Numbered from the stretch's first letter, positions 1-6,815 are shown. The stretch is 12,107 nt of DNA from CAYZEZ01 sp964477295 (GCA_964477295.1 CAYZEZ010000138.1:1-12107); one strand, 5' to 3'. The notes: generated by a model not told the origin, from the sequence alone. Made by a program: numbers and translations.

Positions 1-117
1 TGTGATATCCAATTCTTCGATATCCGTAAAACAAAAATCTATCGCTGATTCTTTGTCTGACAGTCTTTTAAGCTCATGGCCCAACTGGCCGTTGGCACCT
101 GTAACCAGGATATTCAT
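1..117 (-). CDS. rfbD: dTDP-4-dehydrorhamnose reductase, N-terminal part only (gene runs off the left edge)
   Basis: The last step of dTDP-L-rhamnose synthesis is NADPH-dependent reduction of dTDP-4-keto-L-rhamnose. Only the first 39 codons are present, read leftwards from an ATG at 115-117. The peptide opens with MNILVTGANGQLGHELKRL, the Rossmann nucleotide-binding start (TGANGQLG, residues 6-13) typical of RmlD. Residues 31-38 (TDIEELDI) match the usual position of the D-x-x-x-L-D-I segment. The gene lies 23 nt downstream of rfbC in the same direction, so it is probably the next gene of the operon. The active-site YxxxK region lies outside the window. Gene identity is well supported by motif plus context; completeness cannot be judged. 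Confidence 0.85.
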   Translation of the reverse strand, partial: MNILVTGANGQLGHELKRLSDKESAIDFCFTDIEELDIT

Positions 118-140
118 CCTGAAAAGATTTATTATGTGAA

Positions 141-689
141 TTAAAAGTTCATTTCTGCATTGCTGAACAGGGGAAGATCGGTGTCCCTGGCTGAAACGGT
201 CATTTCATCCGGCATAATTTTCCAATTAATTCCGAGATCCGGATCATCCAGCCTTATTCCCCTTTCATGCCCGGGATTATAGAATTGATCGCATTTATAA
301 AAAACGACCGCTGTCTCACTTAGCACAGAAAATCCATGCGCAAAACCTTTCGGGATGAAAAGCAGCTTCATGTTTTCCTCCGACAGCTCCACGCCGACCC
401 ATTTTCCAAAGGTTGGAGACCCTTTTCTCAAATCAACGGCCACATCATAGATTACTCCCTCCAGTACCCTCACCAGTTTTGTTTGTGCAAATGGTTTAAG
501 CTGGTAATGTAGTCCCCTGACAACACCATGCATCGATTTGGATTGGTTATCCTGGATAAATTGTGTTTTGATCTGGTTTGCTTCATATTTCTGCTGGTTA
601 TAACTTTCGAAAAAGTAACCACGTTCATCCCTGAAAACCCTGGGCTCAATGATAAGTAATCCATCGATATCTGTTTCGTGAATGGTCAT
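141..689 (-). CDS. rfbC: dTDP-4-dehydrorhamnose 3,5-epimerase (RmlC)
   Basis: This cytoplasmic cupin enzyme converts dTDP-4-keto-6-deoxy-D-glucose to dTDP-4-keto-L-rhamnose. At 182 aa it has the usual RmlC length. Visible family motifs are FRDERGYFFESY (19-30), the substrate-binding and catalytic RGLHYQ with His61, Lys71 in QTKLVRV, KGFAHGF with His118 (114-120), and Tyr131 in VVFYKCDQFY, the expected general-acid tyrosine. The ATG at 687-689 is 5 nt beyond the rfbA stop, so the two are tightly coupled; rfbD follows 23 nt downstream. No Shine-Dalgarno is obvious, which is normal for Bacteroidota. Nothing appears damaged or missing. Confidence 0.95.
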   Translation of the reverse strand: MTIHETDIDGLLIIEPRVFRDERGYFFESYNQQKYEANQIKTQFIQDNQSKSMHGVVRGLHYQLKPFAQTKLVRVLEGVIYDVAVDLRKGSPTFGKWVGVELSEENMKLLFIPKGFAHGFSVLSETAVVFYKCDQFYNPGHERGIRLDDPDLGINWKIMPDEMTVSARDTDLPLFSNAEMNF

Positions 690-694
690 CTGAA

Positions 695-1585
695 CTACTG
701 ATTATCAATTGTAAAAATCTTCTCTTCAGCAATGTTTATAAGGTATTCACCATACTGATTACTGCGCAGTGGTTCGGCCAGTCGCAATAACTGTTTCTTA
801 TCGATAAAACCTCTGGTAAAAGCAATTTCTTCGGGGCAACATATTTTCAAACCCTGCCGTTGCTCAATGGTTTGAATGTAATTTGAAGCCTGAAGCAGGC
901 TTTCATGTGTACCTGTATCGAGCCACGCTATTCCCCTTCCCATGATCTTCACCTTTAGTCTTTTTTCATCCAGAAACAGCCTGTTTAAGTCGGTTATTTC
1001 CAGTTCTCCCCGTGCTGAAGGTTTAAGGGATCTGGCTTTTTCAACCACATCATTGCTGTAAAAATACAGCCCGGTTACAGCATAGTTGCTTTTCGATTTT
1101 TCAGGTTTTTCTTCAATGCTCAGGGCATTTCCCTGGTTGTCAAATTCAACCACGCCATAACGCTCCGGATCATTGACATAATAGCCGAAGATGACTGCTC
1201 CATCCTTTGATTTCGACGTTTCGAGCAATACATTGCCGAATCCATGTCCGTAAAAAATATTGTCTCCCAGGATCAGGCAGACTGAATCGGATCCAATGAA
1301 TTTCTCTCCAATGATAAATGCCTGGGATAATCCATCTGGTGAAGGCTGGATCTCGTAGGCGATATTCAAGCCAAATTGTTTGCCATCGCCCAGCAGATCT
1401 TCGTATAGGTGAATGTCTTTAGGCGTGGAAATGATAAGAATTTCACGTATTCCAGCCAGCATTAGCACGGAAAGCGGATAATAGATCATTGGTTTGTCAT
1501 ACACCGGAATGATCTGCTTCGAAATGCTTTTGGTTAGTGGATATAGTCTTGTTCCGGCTCCACCTGCAAGGATGATTCCCTTCAT
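695..1585 (-). CDS. rfbA: Glucose-1-phosphate thymidylyltransferase (RmlA)
   Basis: RmlA joins dTTP and glucose-1-phosphate to give dTDP-glucose and pyrophosphate, the entry step of the dTDP-rhamnose pathway. The 296-aa length is typical. It shows the nucleotidyltransferase signature GGAGTRLYPLT (8-18), SKQIIPVYDKPMIYYPLS (22-39) with the sugar-nucleotide-binding lysines, the metal-binding LGDNIFYGHG (106-115, Asp108), IEEKPEKSKSNYAVTGLYFY (157-176) and AWLDTGTHESL (220-230, Asp223). The C-terminal helical segment containing SNQYGEYL is also RmlA-like. The start codon lies 6 nt after the UXS stop and the stop lies 5 nt before rfbC, so this is the middle of a co-transcribed block. The initial 4,6-dehydratase (rfbB) is not in the window. 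Confidence 0.95.
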   Translation of the reverse strand: MKGIILAGGAGTRLYPLTKSISKQIIPVYDKPMIYYPLSVLMLAGIREILIISTPKDIHLYEDLLGDGKQFGLNIAYEIQPSPDGLSQAFIIGEKFIGSDSVCLILGDNIFYGHGFGNVLLETSKSKDGAVIFGYYVNDPERYGVVEFDNQGNALSIEEKPEKSKSNYAVTGLYFYSNDVVEKARSLKPSARGELEITDLNRLFLDEKRLKVKIMGRGIAWLDTGTHESLLQASNYIQTIEQRQGLKICCPEEIAFTRGFIDKKQLLRLAEPLRSNQYGEYLINIAEEKIFTIDNQ

Positions 1586-1591
1586 AATATG

Positions 1592-2521
1592 TTATTTCTT
1601 AAAGTATTCGTAAGTATATCGTAATCCCTCATCCAGGCTGATCTTTGGTTCCCATCCGTTCAATAATTTTTTTGCCAGCCGTATATCTGGTTTTCGCCGG
1701 ACAGGATCATCCTCAGGAAGAGGTTTGAAGTCAATTCGGGAATTGCTTCCTGTAAGCTGAATGATCTTTTCAGCCATTTCAAGGATGGTATGTTCTAATG
1801 GATTGCCCAGATTTACCGGACCTGAAATATCATCTGTCGTATCCATCATCCTGATCATTCCATTAACCAGGTCATCGATATACTGGAAACTTCTGGTCTG
1901 ACTTCCATCACCGTAAACGGTCAATCCTTTGTTCTGCAATGCCTGAACAAAAAAATTGGATACAACCCTGCCATCATTGGGAAGCATCCGGGGTCCATAT
2001 GTATTAAAGATACGTATGATCTTTACCTTTACCTGGTTCTCCCGGTAATAATCCATACACAGGGTCTCTGCACATCGTTTTCCTTCATCATAGCATGACC
2101 TGATACCAATCGGATTGACATTGCCCCAGTATTCTTCAGTCTGGGGATGCTGTTTAGGATCACCGTATACCTCACTCGTTGATGCTTGCAGCATTTTTGC
2201 TTTGATTCTCTTGGCCAGTCCCAGCATATTGATGGTCCCCATCACCGAGGTTTTAACAGTCTTTATAGGGTTATATTGATAATGAACCGGGGAAGCCGGA
2301 CAGGCAAGGTTATATATTTCGTTCACTTCAATATAAAAAGGCATGGTAATATCATGCCTGATAATCTCAAAGTAGGGATGTTTGATCAGGTGAACGATGT
2401 TCTTTTTAGAACCTGTAAAATAATTATCGAGGCATAGTACTTCATTGCCATCCTTCAGAAGACGCTCACAAAGATGCGATCCGATAAAACCGGCTCCGCC
2501 TGTTACCAAGATCCTTTTCAT
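1592..2521 (-). CDS. UDP-glucuronate decarboxylase-type NAD-dependent SDR (UDP-xylose synthase)
   Basis: This extended short-chain dehydrogenase/reductase most resembles UXS, which oxidises and decarboxylates UDP-glucuronate to UDP-xylose using bound NAD. It has the NAD-binding TGGAGFIGSHLCERL (7-21) and the UXS hallmark ACPASPVHYQYNPIKT (73-88). STSEVYGDP (114-122) supplies the active-site Thr/Glu, and SCYDEGKRCAETL (142-154) carries the catalytic Tyr144 and Lys148. NTYGPRM (173-179), GDGSQTRSF (204-212) and DPVRRKPDI (272-280) complete the substrate site. A dTDP-glucose 4,6-dehydratase would instead show a different active-site block (STDEVYG, YSASKA), so I do not call it rfbB. Its 309 aa is a normal bacterial UXS length. 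It is the first clear gene of the minus-strand sugar operon, 6 nt ahead of rfbA. Annotation pipelines often name this family generically as an epimerase or SDR. Confidence 0.88.
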   Translation of the reverse strand: MKRILVTGGAGFIGSHLCERLLKDGNEVLCLDNYFTGSKKNIVHLIKHPYFEIIRHDITMPFYIEVNEIYNLACPASPVHYQYNPIKTVKTSVMGTINMLGLAKRIKAKMLQASTSEVYGDPKQHPQTEEYWGNVNPIGIRSCYDEGKRCAETLCMDYYRENQVKVKIIRIFNTYGPRMLPNDGRVVSNFFVQALQNKGLTVYGDGSQTRSFQYIDDLVNGMIRMMDTTDDISGPVNLGNPLEHTILEMAEKIIQLTGSNSRIDFKPLPEDDPVRRKPDIRLAKKLLNGWEPKISLDEGLRYTYEYFKK

Positions 2522-2530
2522 ATAAACGAT

Positions 2531-2674
2531 TCAGTTATTATTTGATGAGTATATTTTATTAAAGATAATGAATTTCTGATCATTTTTTATGGCTTCCACC
2601 TCCTTTAGCAGGCGCAGTGAATAATCCTTTTCACCATCTGTATTAATAATTCCCTCACATCTTAAGGGAAACAT
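2531..2674 (-). CDS. Possible small ORF (47 aa) or gene remnant in the UXS leader
   Basis: An ATG at 2672-2674 opens a 47-codon frame ending in TGA 9 nt before the UXS start. The peptide begins MFPLRCEGIINTDGEKDYSL and continues with LLKEVEAIKNDQKFIIFNKI. Its amino-acid composition (Lys/Glu/Asn/Ile balance, an amphipathic helix-like middle, no runs of rare residues) looks like real Bacteroidota protein. I recognise no family. The frame extends upstream past the ATG only to a stop, through Cys/Trp-rich sequence that does not look coding. It could be a short leader peptide, a small co-transcribed protein, the 3' remnant of a decayed gene, or chance. Length alone does not prove coding. Confidence 0.3.
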   Translation of the reverse strand: MFPLRCEGIINTDGEKDYSLRLLKEVEAIKNDQKFIIFNKIYSSNNN

Positions 2675-2767
2675 TATACACCATATCCAACTCTGGCATA
2701 CAGGAATTTATTGCCTGTACCAATGATGGTTATTTATTTACTATGATCAATAGATTACAGCAATTGA

Positions 2768-2775
2768 CAAATATA
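2768..2775 (-). promoter_or_regulatory. Candidate Bacteroidota -7 box for the UXS-rfb operon
   Basis: On the minus strand this reads TATATTTG, a perfect match to TAnnTTTG. Transcription would start near 2760 and give a leader of roughly 240 nt that includes the possible 47-codon ORF. I found no convincing -33 element at the expected spacing, so the call rests on eight AT-rich bases in an AT-rich region. Confidence 0.25.
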
Positions 2776-2847
2776 TCCTTTTTTAGGAAACTATGGGATC
2801 AGCAAAAAAAGCAAACCGGAATATTTATTAGCATTCACATCAGACAT

Positions 2848-2880
2848 CCGGCCGCCGGAAAACCTTACCTGCCGGCCGTC
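2848..2880. repeat. GC-rich inverted-repeat cluster
   Basis: Two very GC-rich words, CCGGCCGCCGG at 2848-2858 and GCCGGCCGTC at 2871-2880, flank a 12-nt AT-richer spacer. GCCGG (2854-2858) can pair with CCGGC (2872-2876), and both arms contain self-complementary CGGCCG. No T-run follows on either strand, so it is not an obvious terminator. It stands out from AT-rich surroundings. Confidence 0.45.
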
Positions 2881-2951
2881 AGAAGCACTACTCCCCCGAT
2901 CGCAGAGGTTTAAACGTGCACCACAAAACCAAAGTATTGGATCAAAGTCTG

Positions 2952-3000
2952 GCTCCGCTGCACACAGAAACTTGCTCCCTCAACGCCTGTGTGGAGGAGC
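2952..3000. repeat. Two-segment hairpin (possible structured RNA or remnant repeat)
   Basis: CACACAG (2961-2967) pairs perfectly with CTGTGTG (2987-2993) around a 19-nt loop. Outside a small internal loop, GCTCC (2952-2956) pairs with GGAGC (2996-3000). That gives 12 Watson-Crick pairs in two stacked segments. No poly-T tail follows. It lies upstream of the likely rpsA start site, so it is probably not in the rpsA leader. It may be an independent RNA, a dispersed repeat or a protein-binding site. Confidence 0.4.
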
Positions 3001-3096
3001 TTCAATGAATTGATAAGGCTTTATTCATGTTCGTTTTAAAATCCGCGGGACAATCCATTTTTTAGATTATTCGTAGCTGAATTCGGAATAAAATTA

Positions 3097-3104
3097 TAAT
3101 TTTG
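3097..3104 (+). promoter_or_regulatory. Probable rpsA promoter -7 box
   Basis: TAATTTTG matches the Bacteroidota TAnnTTTG consensus exactly. It sits about 58 nt upstream of the rpsA ATG, implying a short AT-rich leader of roughly 50 nt starting near 3110. A clean TTTG-type -33 element is not present at the usual spacing; the nearest partial match, TTCG at 3070-3073, is too far upstream. Confidence 0.5.
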
Positions 3105-3161
3105 CACCTCGATTCTATCACAATATAATGTCTAACTTACTAATTATTAATTGTTTTAATT

Positions 3162-5504
3162 ATGACTGACAAAGAAAAGGATACTGTTGTGGAAAAAAAA
3201 GAAACCCCGCAATCAGATCCTAAAGACCAAAAATCCGATGAAAATGTGGCTGATGCGAAAAAAGGTCAGCCAGTAAACGAAAAACAGCAGAATGAAGTAG
3301 AAGCAGAAGCAGAAACTGCTCCGGAGGGAGATACCAAAATCCCCGGGACTTCTGCTAAAACGGAATCTGCTGAAAAACCTGCCGAGATGAATGAAGCAGA
3401 TGAAAAACCTGCCGAAGTAAATGAAGCAGATGAAAAACCTGCCGAGATGAATGAAGCAGATGAAAAACCTGCTGCAATAAAGGAAAATCCTGAAAAGCCC
3501 GCTGAAGAAAATGAGATTATAGAAAAGCCTGCTGGCAAAACAGAAACCATTGAGGAGCCATTAGCAGAAGAATCTGTTCCAACAGATGATCCGGTCGCTG
3601 AAGAAACGGAGGTTGAAGCTGCTCCTGAAGCAGTCGAAAAACCTGTCATCGAAAAGAAATCTGAACCGGTTGAAGGGGATGCAGCTGAACCGGGAGTATC
3701 ATTTGATTGGGAAAGTTATGAATCCGATGACCTGGCATATTCTGAGAAAGACCGGGCAGAATTTGAATCCCGGTATGATAATACACTCTCAACTATCGCT
3801 GAAAAAGAAGTGGTTGATGGTACCGTGATCTCGATGAATAAGCGGGAAGTAGTAATAAATATCGGATACAAGTCAGAAGGTGTTGTCAGCTTAAACGAAT
3901 TCAGATATAATCCGGAATTAAAGGTTGGAGATACAGTTGAGGTTTATGTTGAAAGCCAGGAAGATCAGAAAGGACAACTGGTACTTTCGCACAAAAAAGC
4001 CCGTGCCCTTAAATCGTGGGACAGGGTTAACCAGGCACTTGAAGAAGACGAGATCATCAATGGATACATTAAATGCCGTACAAAAGGTGGTATGATTGTG
4101 GATGTGTTTGGAATTGAAGCATTCCTTCCGGGTTCCCAGATCGATGTTAAGCCCATCCGTGACTATGATGCTTATGTAAACAAAACCATGTCCTTTAAAG
4201 TGGTTAAGATCAACCATGAATACAAGAACGTTGTGGTATCGCATAAAGCACTGATCGAAGCCGAGCTTGAGCAGCAGAAAAAAGAGATTATTGCCAAGCT
4301 TGAAAAAGGACAGGTACTCGAAGGAACGGTTAAAAACATCACCAGCTATGGTGTATTCATCGACCTTGGAGGTGTGGATGGATTGATCCACATAACAGAT
4401 CTTTCATGGGGACGGGTTAATCACCCTGAAGAGATCGTTCAGCTCGACCAGAAATTGAATGTGGTTATCCTCGATTTTGATGATGATAAAAAAAGGATTG
4501 CCCTGGGACTGAAGCAACTTACGCCTCATCCATGGGAATCACTCGATGCAGAATTGAAAGTAGGAGACAAAGTAAAAGGTAAGGTGGTTGTCATGGCTGA
4601 CTACGGTGCTTTTGTTGAGATAACCACGGGCGTCGAAGGTTTGATCCATGTTTCAGAGATGTCGTGGTCACAACACCTGAGAAGTGCTCAGGAATTCCTT
4701 AATGTGGGTGATGAGATTGAAGCCGTGATCCTGACACTGGACAGGGAGGAGCGTAAAATGTCGCTTGGTATGAAGCAACTGAGAACCGATCCATGGGAAA
4801 AAATAGAAGAAAAATATCAGGTAGGAACAAAACATAAGGCAAAAGTTCGTAACTTTACTAACTTCGGAGTGTTTGTGGAAATTGAAGAGGGAGTTGACGG
4901 ATTGATCCATATATCTGATCTCTCCTGGACCAAGAAAATTAAACATCCGGCTGAGTTTACTTCTATTGGTGAAGATATAGAAGTAGTTGTTCTGGAGATA
5001 GATATTGAAAACCGCAGGCTAAGTCTTGGTCACAAGCAACTCGAAGAAAATCCATGGGACGTTTTCGAAGGAATATTCACCGTGGATTCTATTCATGAGG
5101 GAACGATCACTGAAGTTGGAGATAAAGCAGCAACAGTAGCCCTGCAGTACGGTGTTGAGGGTTTTGTTACACTTAAACACCTGGTTAAGGAAGATGGAAC
5201 ACTGGGCAAAACAGATGAGAAGCTTGATTTCAAGGTGATCGAATTTAATAAAGCAGCTAAGAAAATAGTTCTTTCCCATACACGGATTTTTGAAGACAAG
5301 AAGCGTAAAGATGTTCCATCCAGGCACAGGTCAGGAGATGGCGATGCAGGAACCAAGAGGACAACAAGGAAGAGTAAAAGTAATCTTGAGAAAACAACGC
5401 TGGGAGACATTTCCAACCTTGCTGCATTGAAGAGCGAAATGGAGCAAACTGAAAAGAGAAGCAAGGAGAAGGAATCCGGGAAGAAAGACACTGGGAAGAA
5501 GTAA
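3162..5504 (+). CDS. rpsA: 30S ribosomal protein S1 with a long acidic repeat-bearing N-terminal extension
   Basis: S1 binds mRNA on the 30S subunit and helps deliver it to the decoding channel. This 780-aa protein contains six S1/OB-fold domains, roughly at 215-277, 295-363, 383-452, 467-537, 552-625 and 640-707. Domains 3-5 show the repeated core YGVFIDL-GGVDGLIHITDLSW (396-416), YGAFVEI-VEGLIHVSEMSW (481-502) and FGVFVEI-VDGLIHISDLSW (568-589). Each of these is followed by a basic-residue/LGLKQL-like segment and then PW. Residues 1-185 form a low-complexity Glu/Ala/Pro/Lys extension with tandem decapeptides; the tail after 710 is Lys/Arg-rich. As I recall, Bacteroidota S1 proteins are usually nearer 600 aa, and the extension accounts for the excess. 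The ATG at 3162 follows an AT-rich leader with no Shine-Dalgarno. The STAS gene starts 21 nt downstream with no terminator between. Confidence 0.96.
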   Translation: MTDKEKDTVVEKKETPQSDPKDQKSDENVADAKKGQPVNEKQQNEVEAEAETAPEGDTKIPGTSAKTESAEKPAEMNEADEKPAEVNEADEKPAEMNEADEKPAAIKENPEKPAEENEIIEKPAGKTETIEEPLAEESVPTDDPVAEETEVEAAPEAVEKPVIEKKSEPVEGDAAEPGVSFDWESYESDDLAYSEKDRAEFESRYDNTLSTIAEKEVVDGTVISMNKREVVINIGYKSEGVVSLNEFRYNPELKVGDTVEVYVESQEDQKGQLVLSHKKARALKSWDRVNQALEEDEIINGYIKCRTKGGMIVDVFGIEAFLPGSQIDVKPIRDYDAYVNKTMSFKVVKINHEYKNVVVSHKALIEAELEQQKKEIIAKLEKGQVLEGTVKNITSYGVFIDLGGVDGLIHITDLSWGRVNHPEEIVQLDQKLNVVILDFDDDKKRIALGLKQLTPHPWESLDAELKVGDKVKGKVVVMADYGAFVEITTGVEGLIHVSEMSWSQHLRSAQEFLNVGDEIEAVILTLDREERKMSLGMKQLRTDPWEKIEEKYQVGTKHKAKVRNFTNFGVFVEIEEGVDGLIHISDLSWTKKIKHPAEFTSIGEDIEVVVLEIDIENRRLSLGHKQLEENPWDVFEGIFTVDSIHEGTITEVGDKAATVALQYGVEGFVTLKHLVKEDGTLGKTDEKLDFKVIEFNKAAKKIVLSHTRIFEDKKRKDVPSRHRSGDGDAGTKRTTRKSKSNLEKTTLGDISNLAALKSEMEQTEKRSKEKESGKKDTGKK
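3372..3581 (+). repeat. In-frame 30-nt tandem repeats encoding decapeptides in S1
   Basis: Seven consecutive 30-nt units encode decapeptides with consensus EKPAExNExx. Units 1-3 (3372-3401, 3402-3431, 3432-3461) read EKPAEMNEAD, EKPAEVNEAD and EKPAEMNEAD and are nearly identical in DNA. Units 4-7 diverge step by step (EKPAAIKENP, EKPAEENEII, EKPAGKTETI, EEPLAEESVP). The pattern suggests recent duplication at the left end and older copies to the right. Unit length is a multiple of three, so copy-number change would keep the frame. Confidence 0.9.
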
Positions 5505-5525
5505 CAAATATTAAATTATATTAAT

Positions 5526-5873
5526 ATGGAATTCAAGATTGAAAAACTTGAAAACTACACTCTGATTCAGGTGAATGAAGAGAAACTGGATACCCATATT
5601 GCCCCAACCCTCAAATCAGAGTTAGTTCTGGTTTCCGGGAACGGTGAAAAAAACATTCTGCTGGACCTTGGGAATGTGCGCTACTGTGATTCTTCCGGAT
5701 TGAGTGCAATATTGGTGGCCAACAGGCTTTGTAAGAATGCCAACGGGATCTTCGTGCTTACAGGTTTGAATGAAGCTGTTGAAAGGTTGATTACCATCTC
5801 ACAACTTGATACGGTGTTAAATATTTCCAATACTGTTGAAGAAGGGATTGAGCTGATTAAATCTGCTGAATAG
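5526..5873 (+). CDS. STAS-domain protein, anti-sigma-factor-antagonist type
   Basis: This 115-aa protein is a single STAS domain. The motif VRYCDSSGLSAILVANR (51-67) holds the DSSGL loop; by analogy with SpoIIAA/RsbV the second serine (Ser57) is the expected phosphorylation site. The family works by partner switching: unphosphorylated protein binds an anti-sigma/kinase partner and is released on phosphorylation. No kinase or phosphatase gene lies in this window, so its partner is unknown. It sits 21 nt after rpsA and 9 nt before rnz, apparently in one operon, so its supply may follow ribosomal-protein expression. A stand-alone STAS domain could have some other binding role; the intact DSSGL loop supports the phospho-switch reading. 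Confidence 0.88.
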   Translation: MEFKIEKLENYTLIQVNEEKLDTHIAPTLKSELVLVSGNGEKNILLDLGNVRYCDSSGLSAILVANRLCKNANGIFVLTGLNEAVERLITISQLDTVLNISNTVEEGIELIKSAE

Positions 5874-5882
5874 GATTTAGCA

Positions 5883-6815
5883 GTGTCTTCCTTTCAATTA
5901 ACAATATTGGGGAGCAGCTCTGCGCTGCCCACTTCAGAAAGATTTCCTACCGCTCATTTGCTCAATGCAAATGAGCGGTTTTTTTTAATTGATTGCGGAG
6001 AAGGGACCCAGATGCAGCTGAGGAAATTCAGGATTAAACTGGGCAAAATAAACCACATTTTTATCAGCCATCTTCACGGAGATCATATCTTTGGTCTTTT
6101 CGGACTGATATCATCCTTCAGCTTGCTGGGAAGAAAAAGTAACCTGCATATTTACGGACCCGACATGCTGGAAGAGCTTATTCTTGATCACCTGAAATAT
6201 TTCCAGGGAGATCTCTCCTTTCATATTGCTTTTCATAAGATCCAGACCCGTCGTTCTGCGTTGATATTTCAGGACAGTAAAACCGAAGTGTATACCATTC
6301 CGCTTAAGCACAGGATCCCAACATGCGGATTTCTTGTAAAGGAAAAATCCGGTACAAGGAATATCAAGAAAGAAGTGATTGAGAAATATAACCTTTCGAT
6401 ACGCGAAATAGTGAGCATAAAGGAAGGAGCTGATTATACTGCATCTGACGGCCAGGTGATACCAAACTATGAATTAACCCTCCCTGCCTTTCGACCAAGG
6501 TCCTATGCCTACTGTTCTGATACAGCCTACCATGAAGAGATTATTGATTATATTAAGAATGTTGACCTGATGTATCATGAAACAACCTTTCTGAATGAAG
6601 ACCTTAATCTTGCCACTGAAACCACCCATTCAACAAGCCGCCAGGCTGCAGAGCTGGCCATGAAGGCGGGGGTTGGGAAATTATTGATAGGACATTTCTC
6701 CTCACGTTATAAGCACCTGGAAGTATTCGAACAGGAAGCGAGGGCTGTGTTTGAAGAGAGTTACGCTGTAAATGACGGGGACGTATTCACTGTGGAACAA
6801 CAACGTGAATCGTAA
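5883..6815 (+). CDS. rnz: Ribonuclease Z (tRNA 3'-processing endonuclease)
   Basis: RNase Z cuts the 3' trailer from tRNA precursors and is a zinc-dependent metallo-beta-lactamase-fold nuclease. At 310 aa it matches the short bacterial form. Metal-site residues are visible: HLHGDH at 63-68 (His63, His65, Asp67, His68), His143 in LKHRIPTCGF, Asp213 in YCSDTAYHEE and His271 in IGHFSSRY. The conserved FLIDCGEGTQMQLRKF (34-49) and THSTSRQAAELA (248-259) are present. The start is a GTG at 5883, 9 nt after the STAS stop; a later start would remove the conserved ILGSSSALPT opening. A strong intrinsic-terminator-like hairpin with a T8 tract lies inside codons 23-35, so rnz may be controlled by premature termination. 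It is otherwise intact. Confidence 0.96.
   Translation: MSSFQLTILGSSSALPTSERFPTAHLLNANERFFLIDCGEGTQMQLRKFRIKLGKINHIFISHLHGDHIFGLFGLISSFSLLGRKSNLHIYGPDMLEELILDHLKYFQGDLSFHIAFHKIQTRRSALIFQDSKTEVYTIPLKHRIPTCGFLVKEKSGTRNIKKEVIEKYNLSIREIVSIKEGADYTASDGQVIPNYELTLPAFRPRSYAYCSDTAYHEEIIDYIKNVDLMYHETTFLNEDLNLATETTHSTSRQAAELAMKAGVGKLLIGHFSSRYKHLEVFEQEARAVFEESYAVNDGDVFTVEQQRES
5949..5986 (+). terminator. Intrinsic terminator-like hairpin inside rnz
   Basis: CCGCTCATTTGC (5950-5961) and GCAAATGAGCGG (5967-5978) are perfect reverse complements around a 5-nt loop (TCAAT), followed directly by eight Ts (5979-5986). A5949 can add a thirteenth pair with the first T. Stem, loop and U-tract all match a rho-independent terminator in the plus-strand sense. 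It lies 67-104 nt into the rnz coding sequence, and the T-run encodes Phe-Phe-Leu. It could act as an attenuator between the highly expressed rpsA-STAS genes and rnz, with translating ribosomes preventing hairpin formation. Confidence 0.7.

Larger units (their letters stand above)
2522..3161. other. Divergent intergenic region between the sugar operon and rpsA
   Basis: This 640-bp region separates the minus-strand UXS operon from plus-strand rpsA. The left third is AT-rich and holds the possible small ORF at 2531-2674 plus a candidate minus-strand promoter box. The middle (about 2845-3000) is clearly richer in G+C than its flanks and contains several inverted repeats, described separately. 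The right end, from 3010, is AT-rich again and carries the likely rpsA promoter. No tRNA, riboswitch or transposon end was recognised here, and no long ORF is present on either strand. Confidence 0.7.

Noticed and set aside
2186..2437. 83-codon plus-strand frame inside the UXS gene
   Set aside because: Shadow of the clearly coding minus-strand UXS frame, with no regulatory signals.
1592..2521. Annotation of the SDR gene as rfbB (dTDP-glucose 4,6-dehydratase) because it sits with rfbACD
   Set aside because: The ACPASPVHYQYNP and SCYDEGKR motifs are those of UDP-glucuronate decarboxylase, and the RfbB signature is absent.
3266..3649. Long antisense frame (127 codons) opposite the S1 N-terminus, giving a Ser/Ala/Phe-rich repeat peptide
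   Set aside because: It simply mirrors the sense-strand decapeptide repeats and Glu/Ala-rich codons; it has no promoter, and the sense gene is certain.
3918..4391. 157-codon antisense frame opposite the S1 domains
   Set aside because: Shadow of rpsA; its His/Phe/Asn-rich composition is not protein-like and no family is recognisable.
5505..5525. Terminator between rpsA and the STAS gene
   Set aside because: The 21-nt gap is pure A/T-rich sequence without any inverted repeat.
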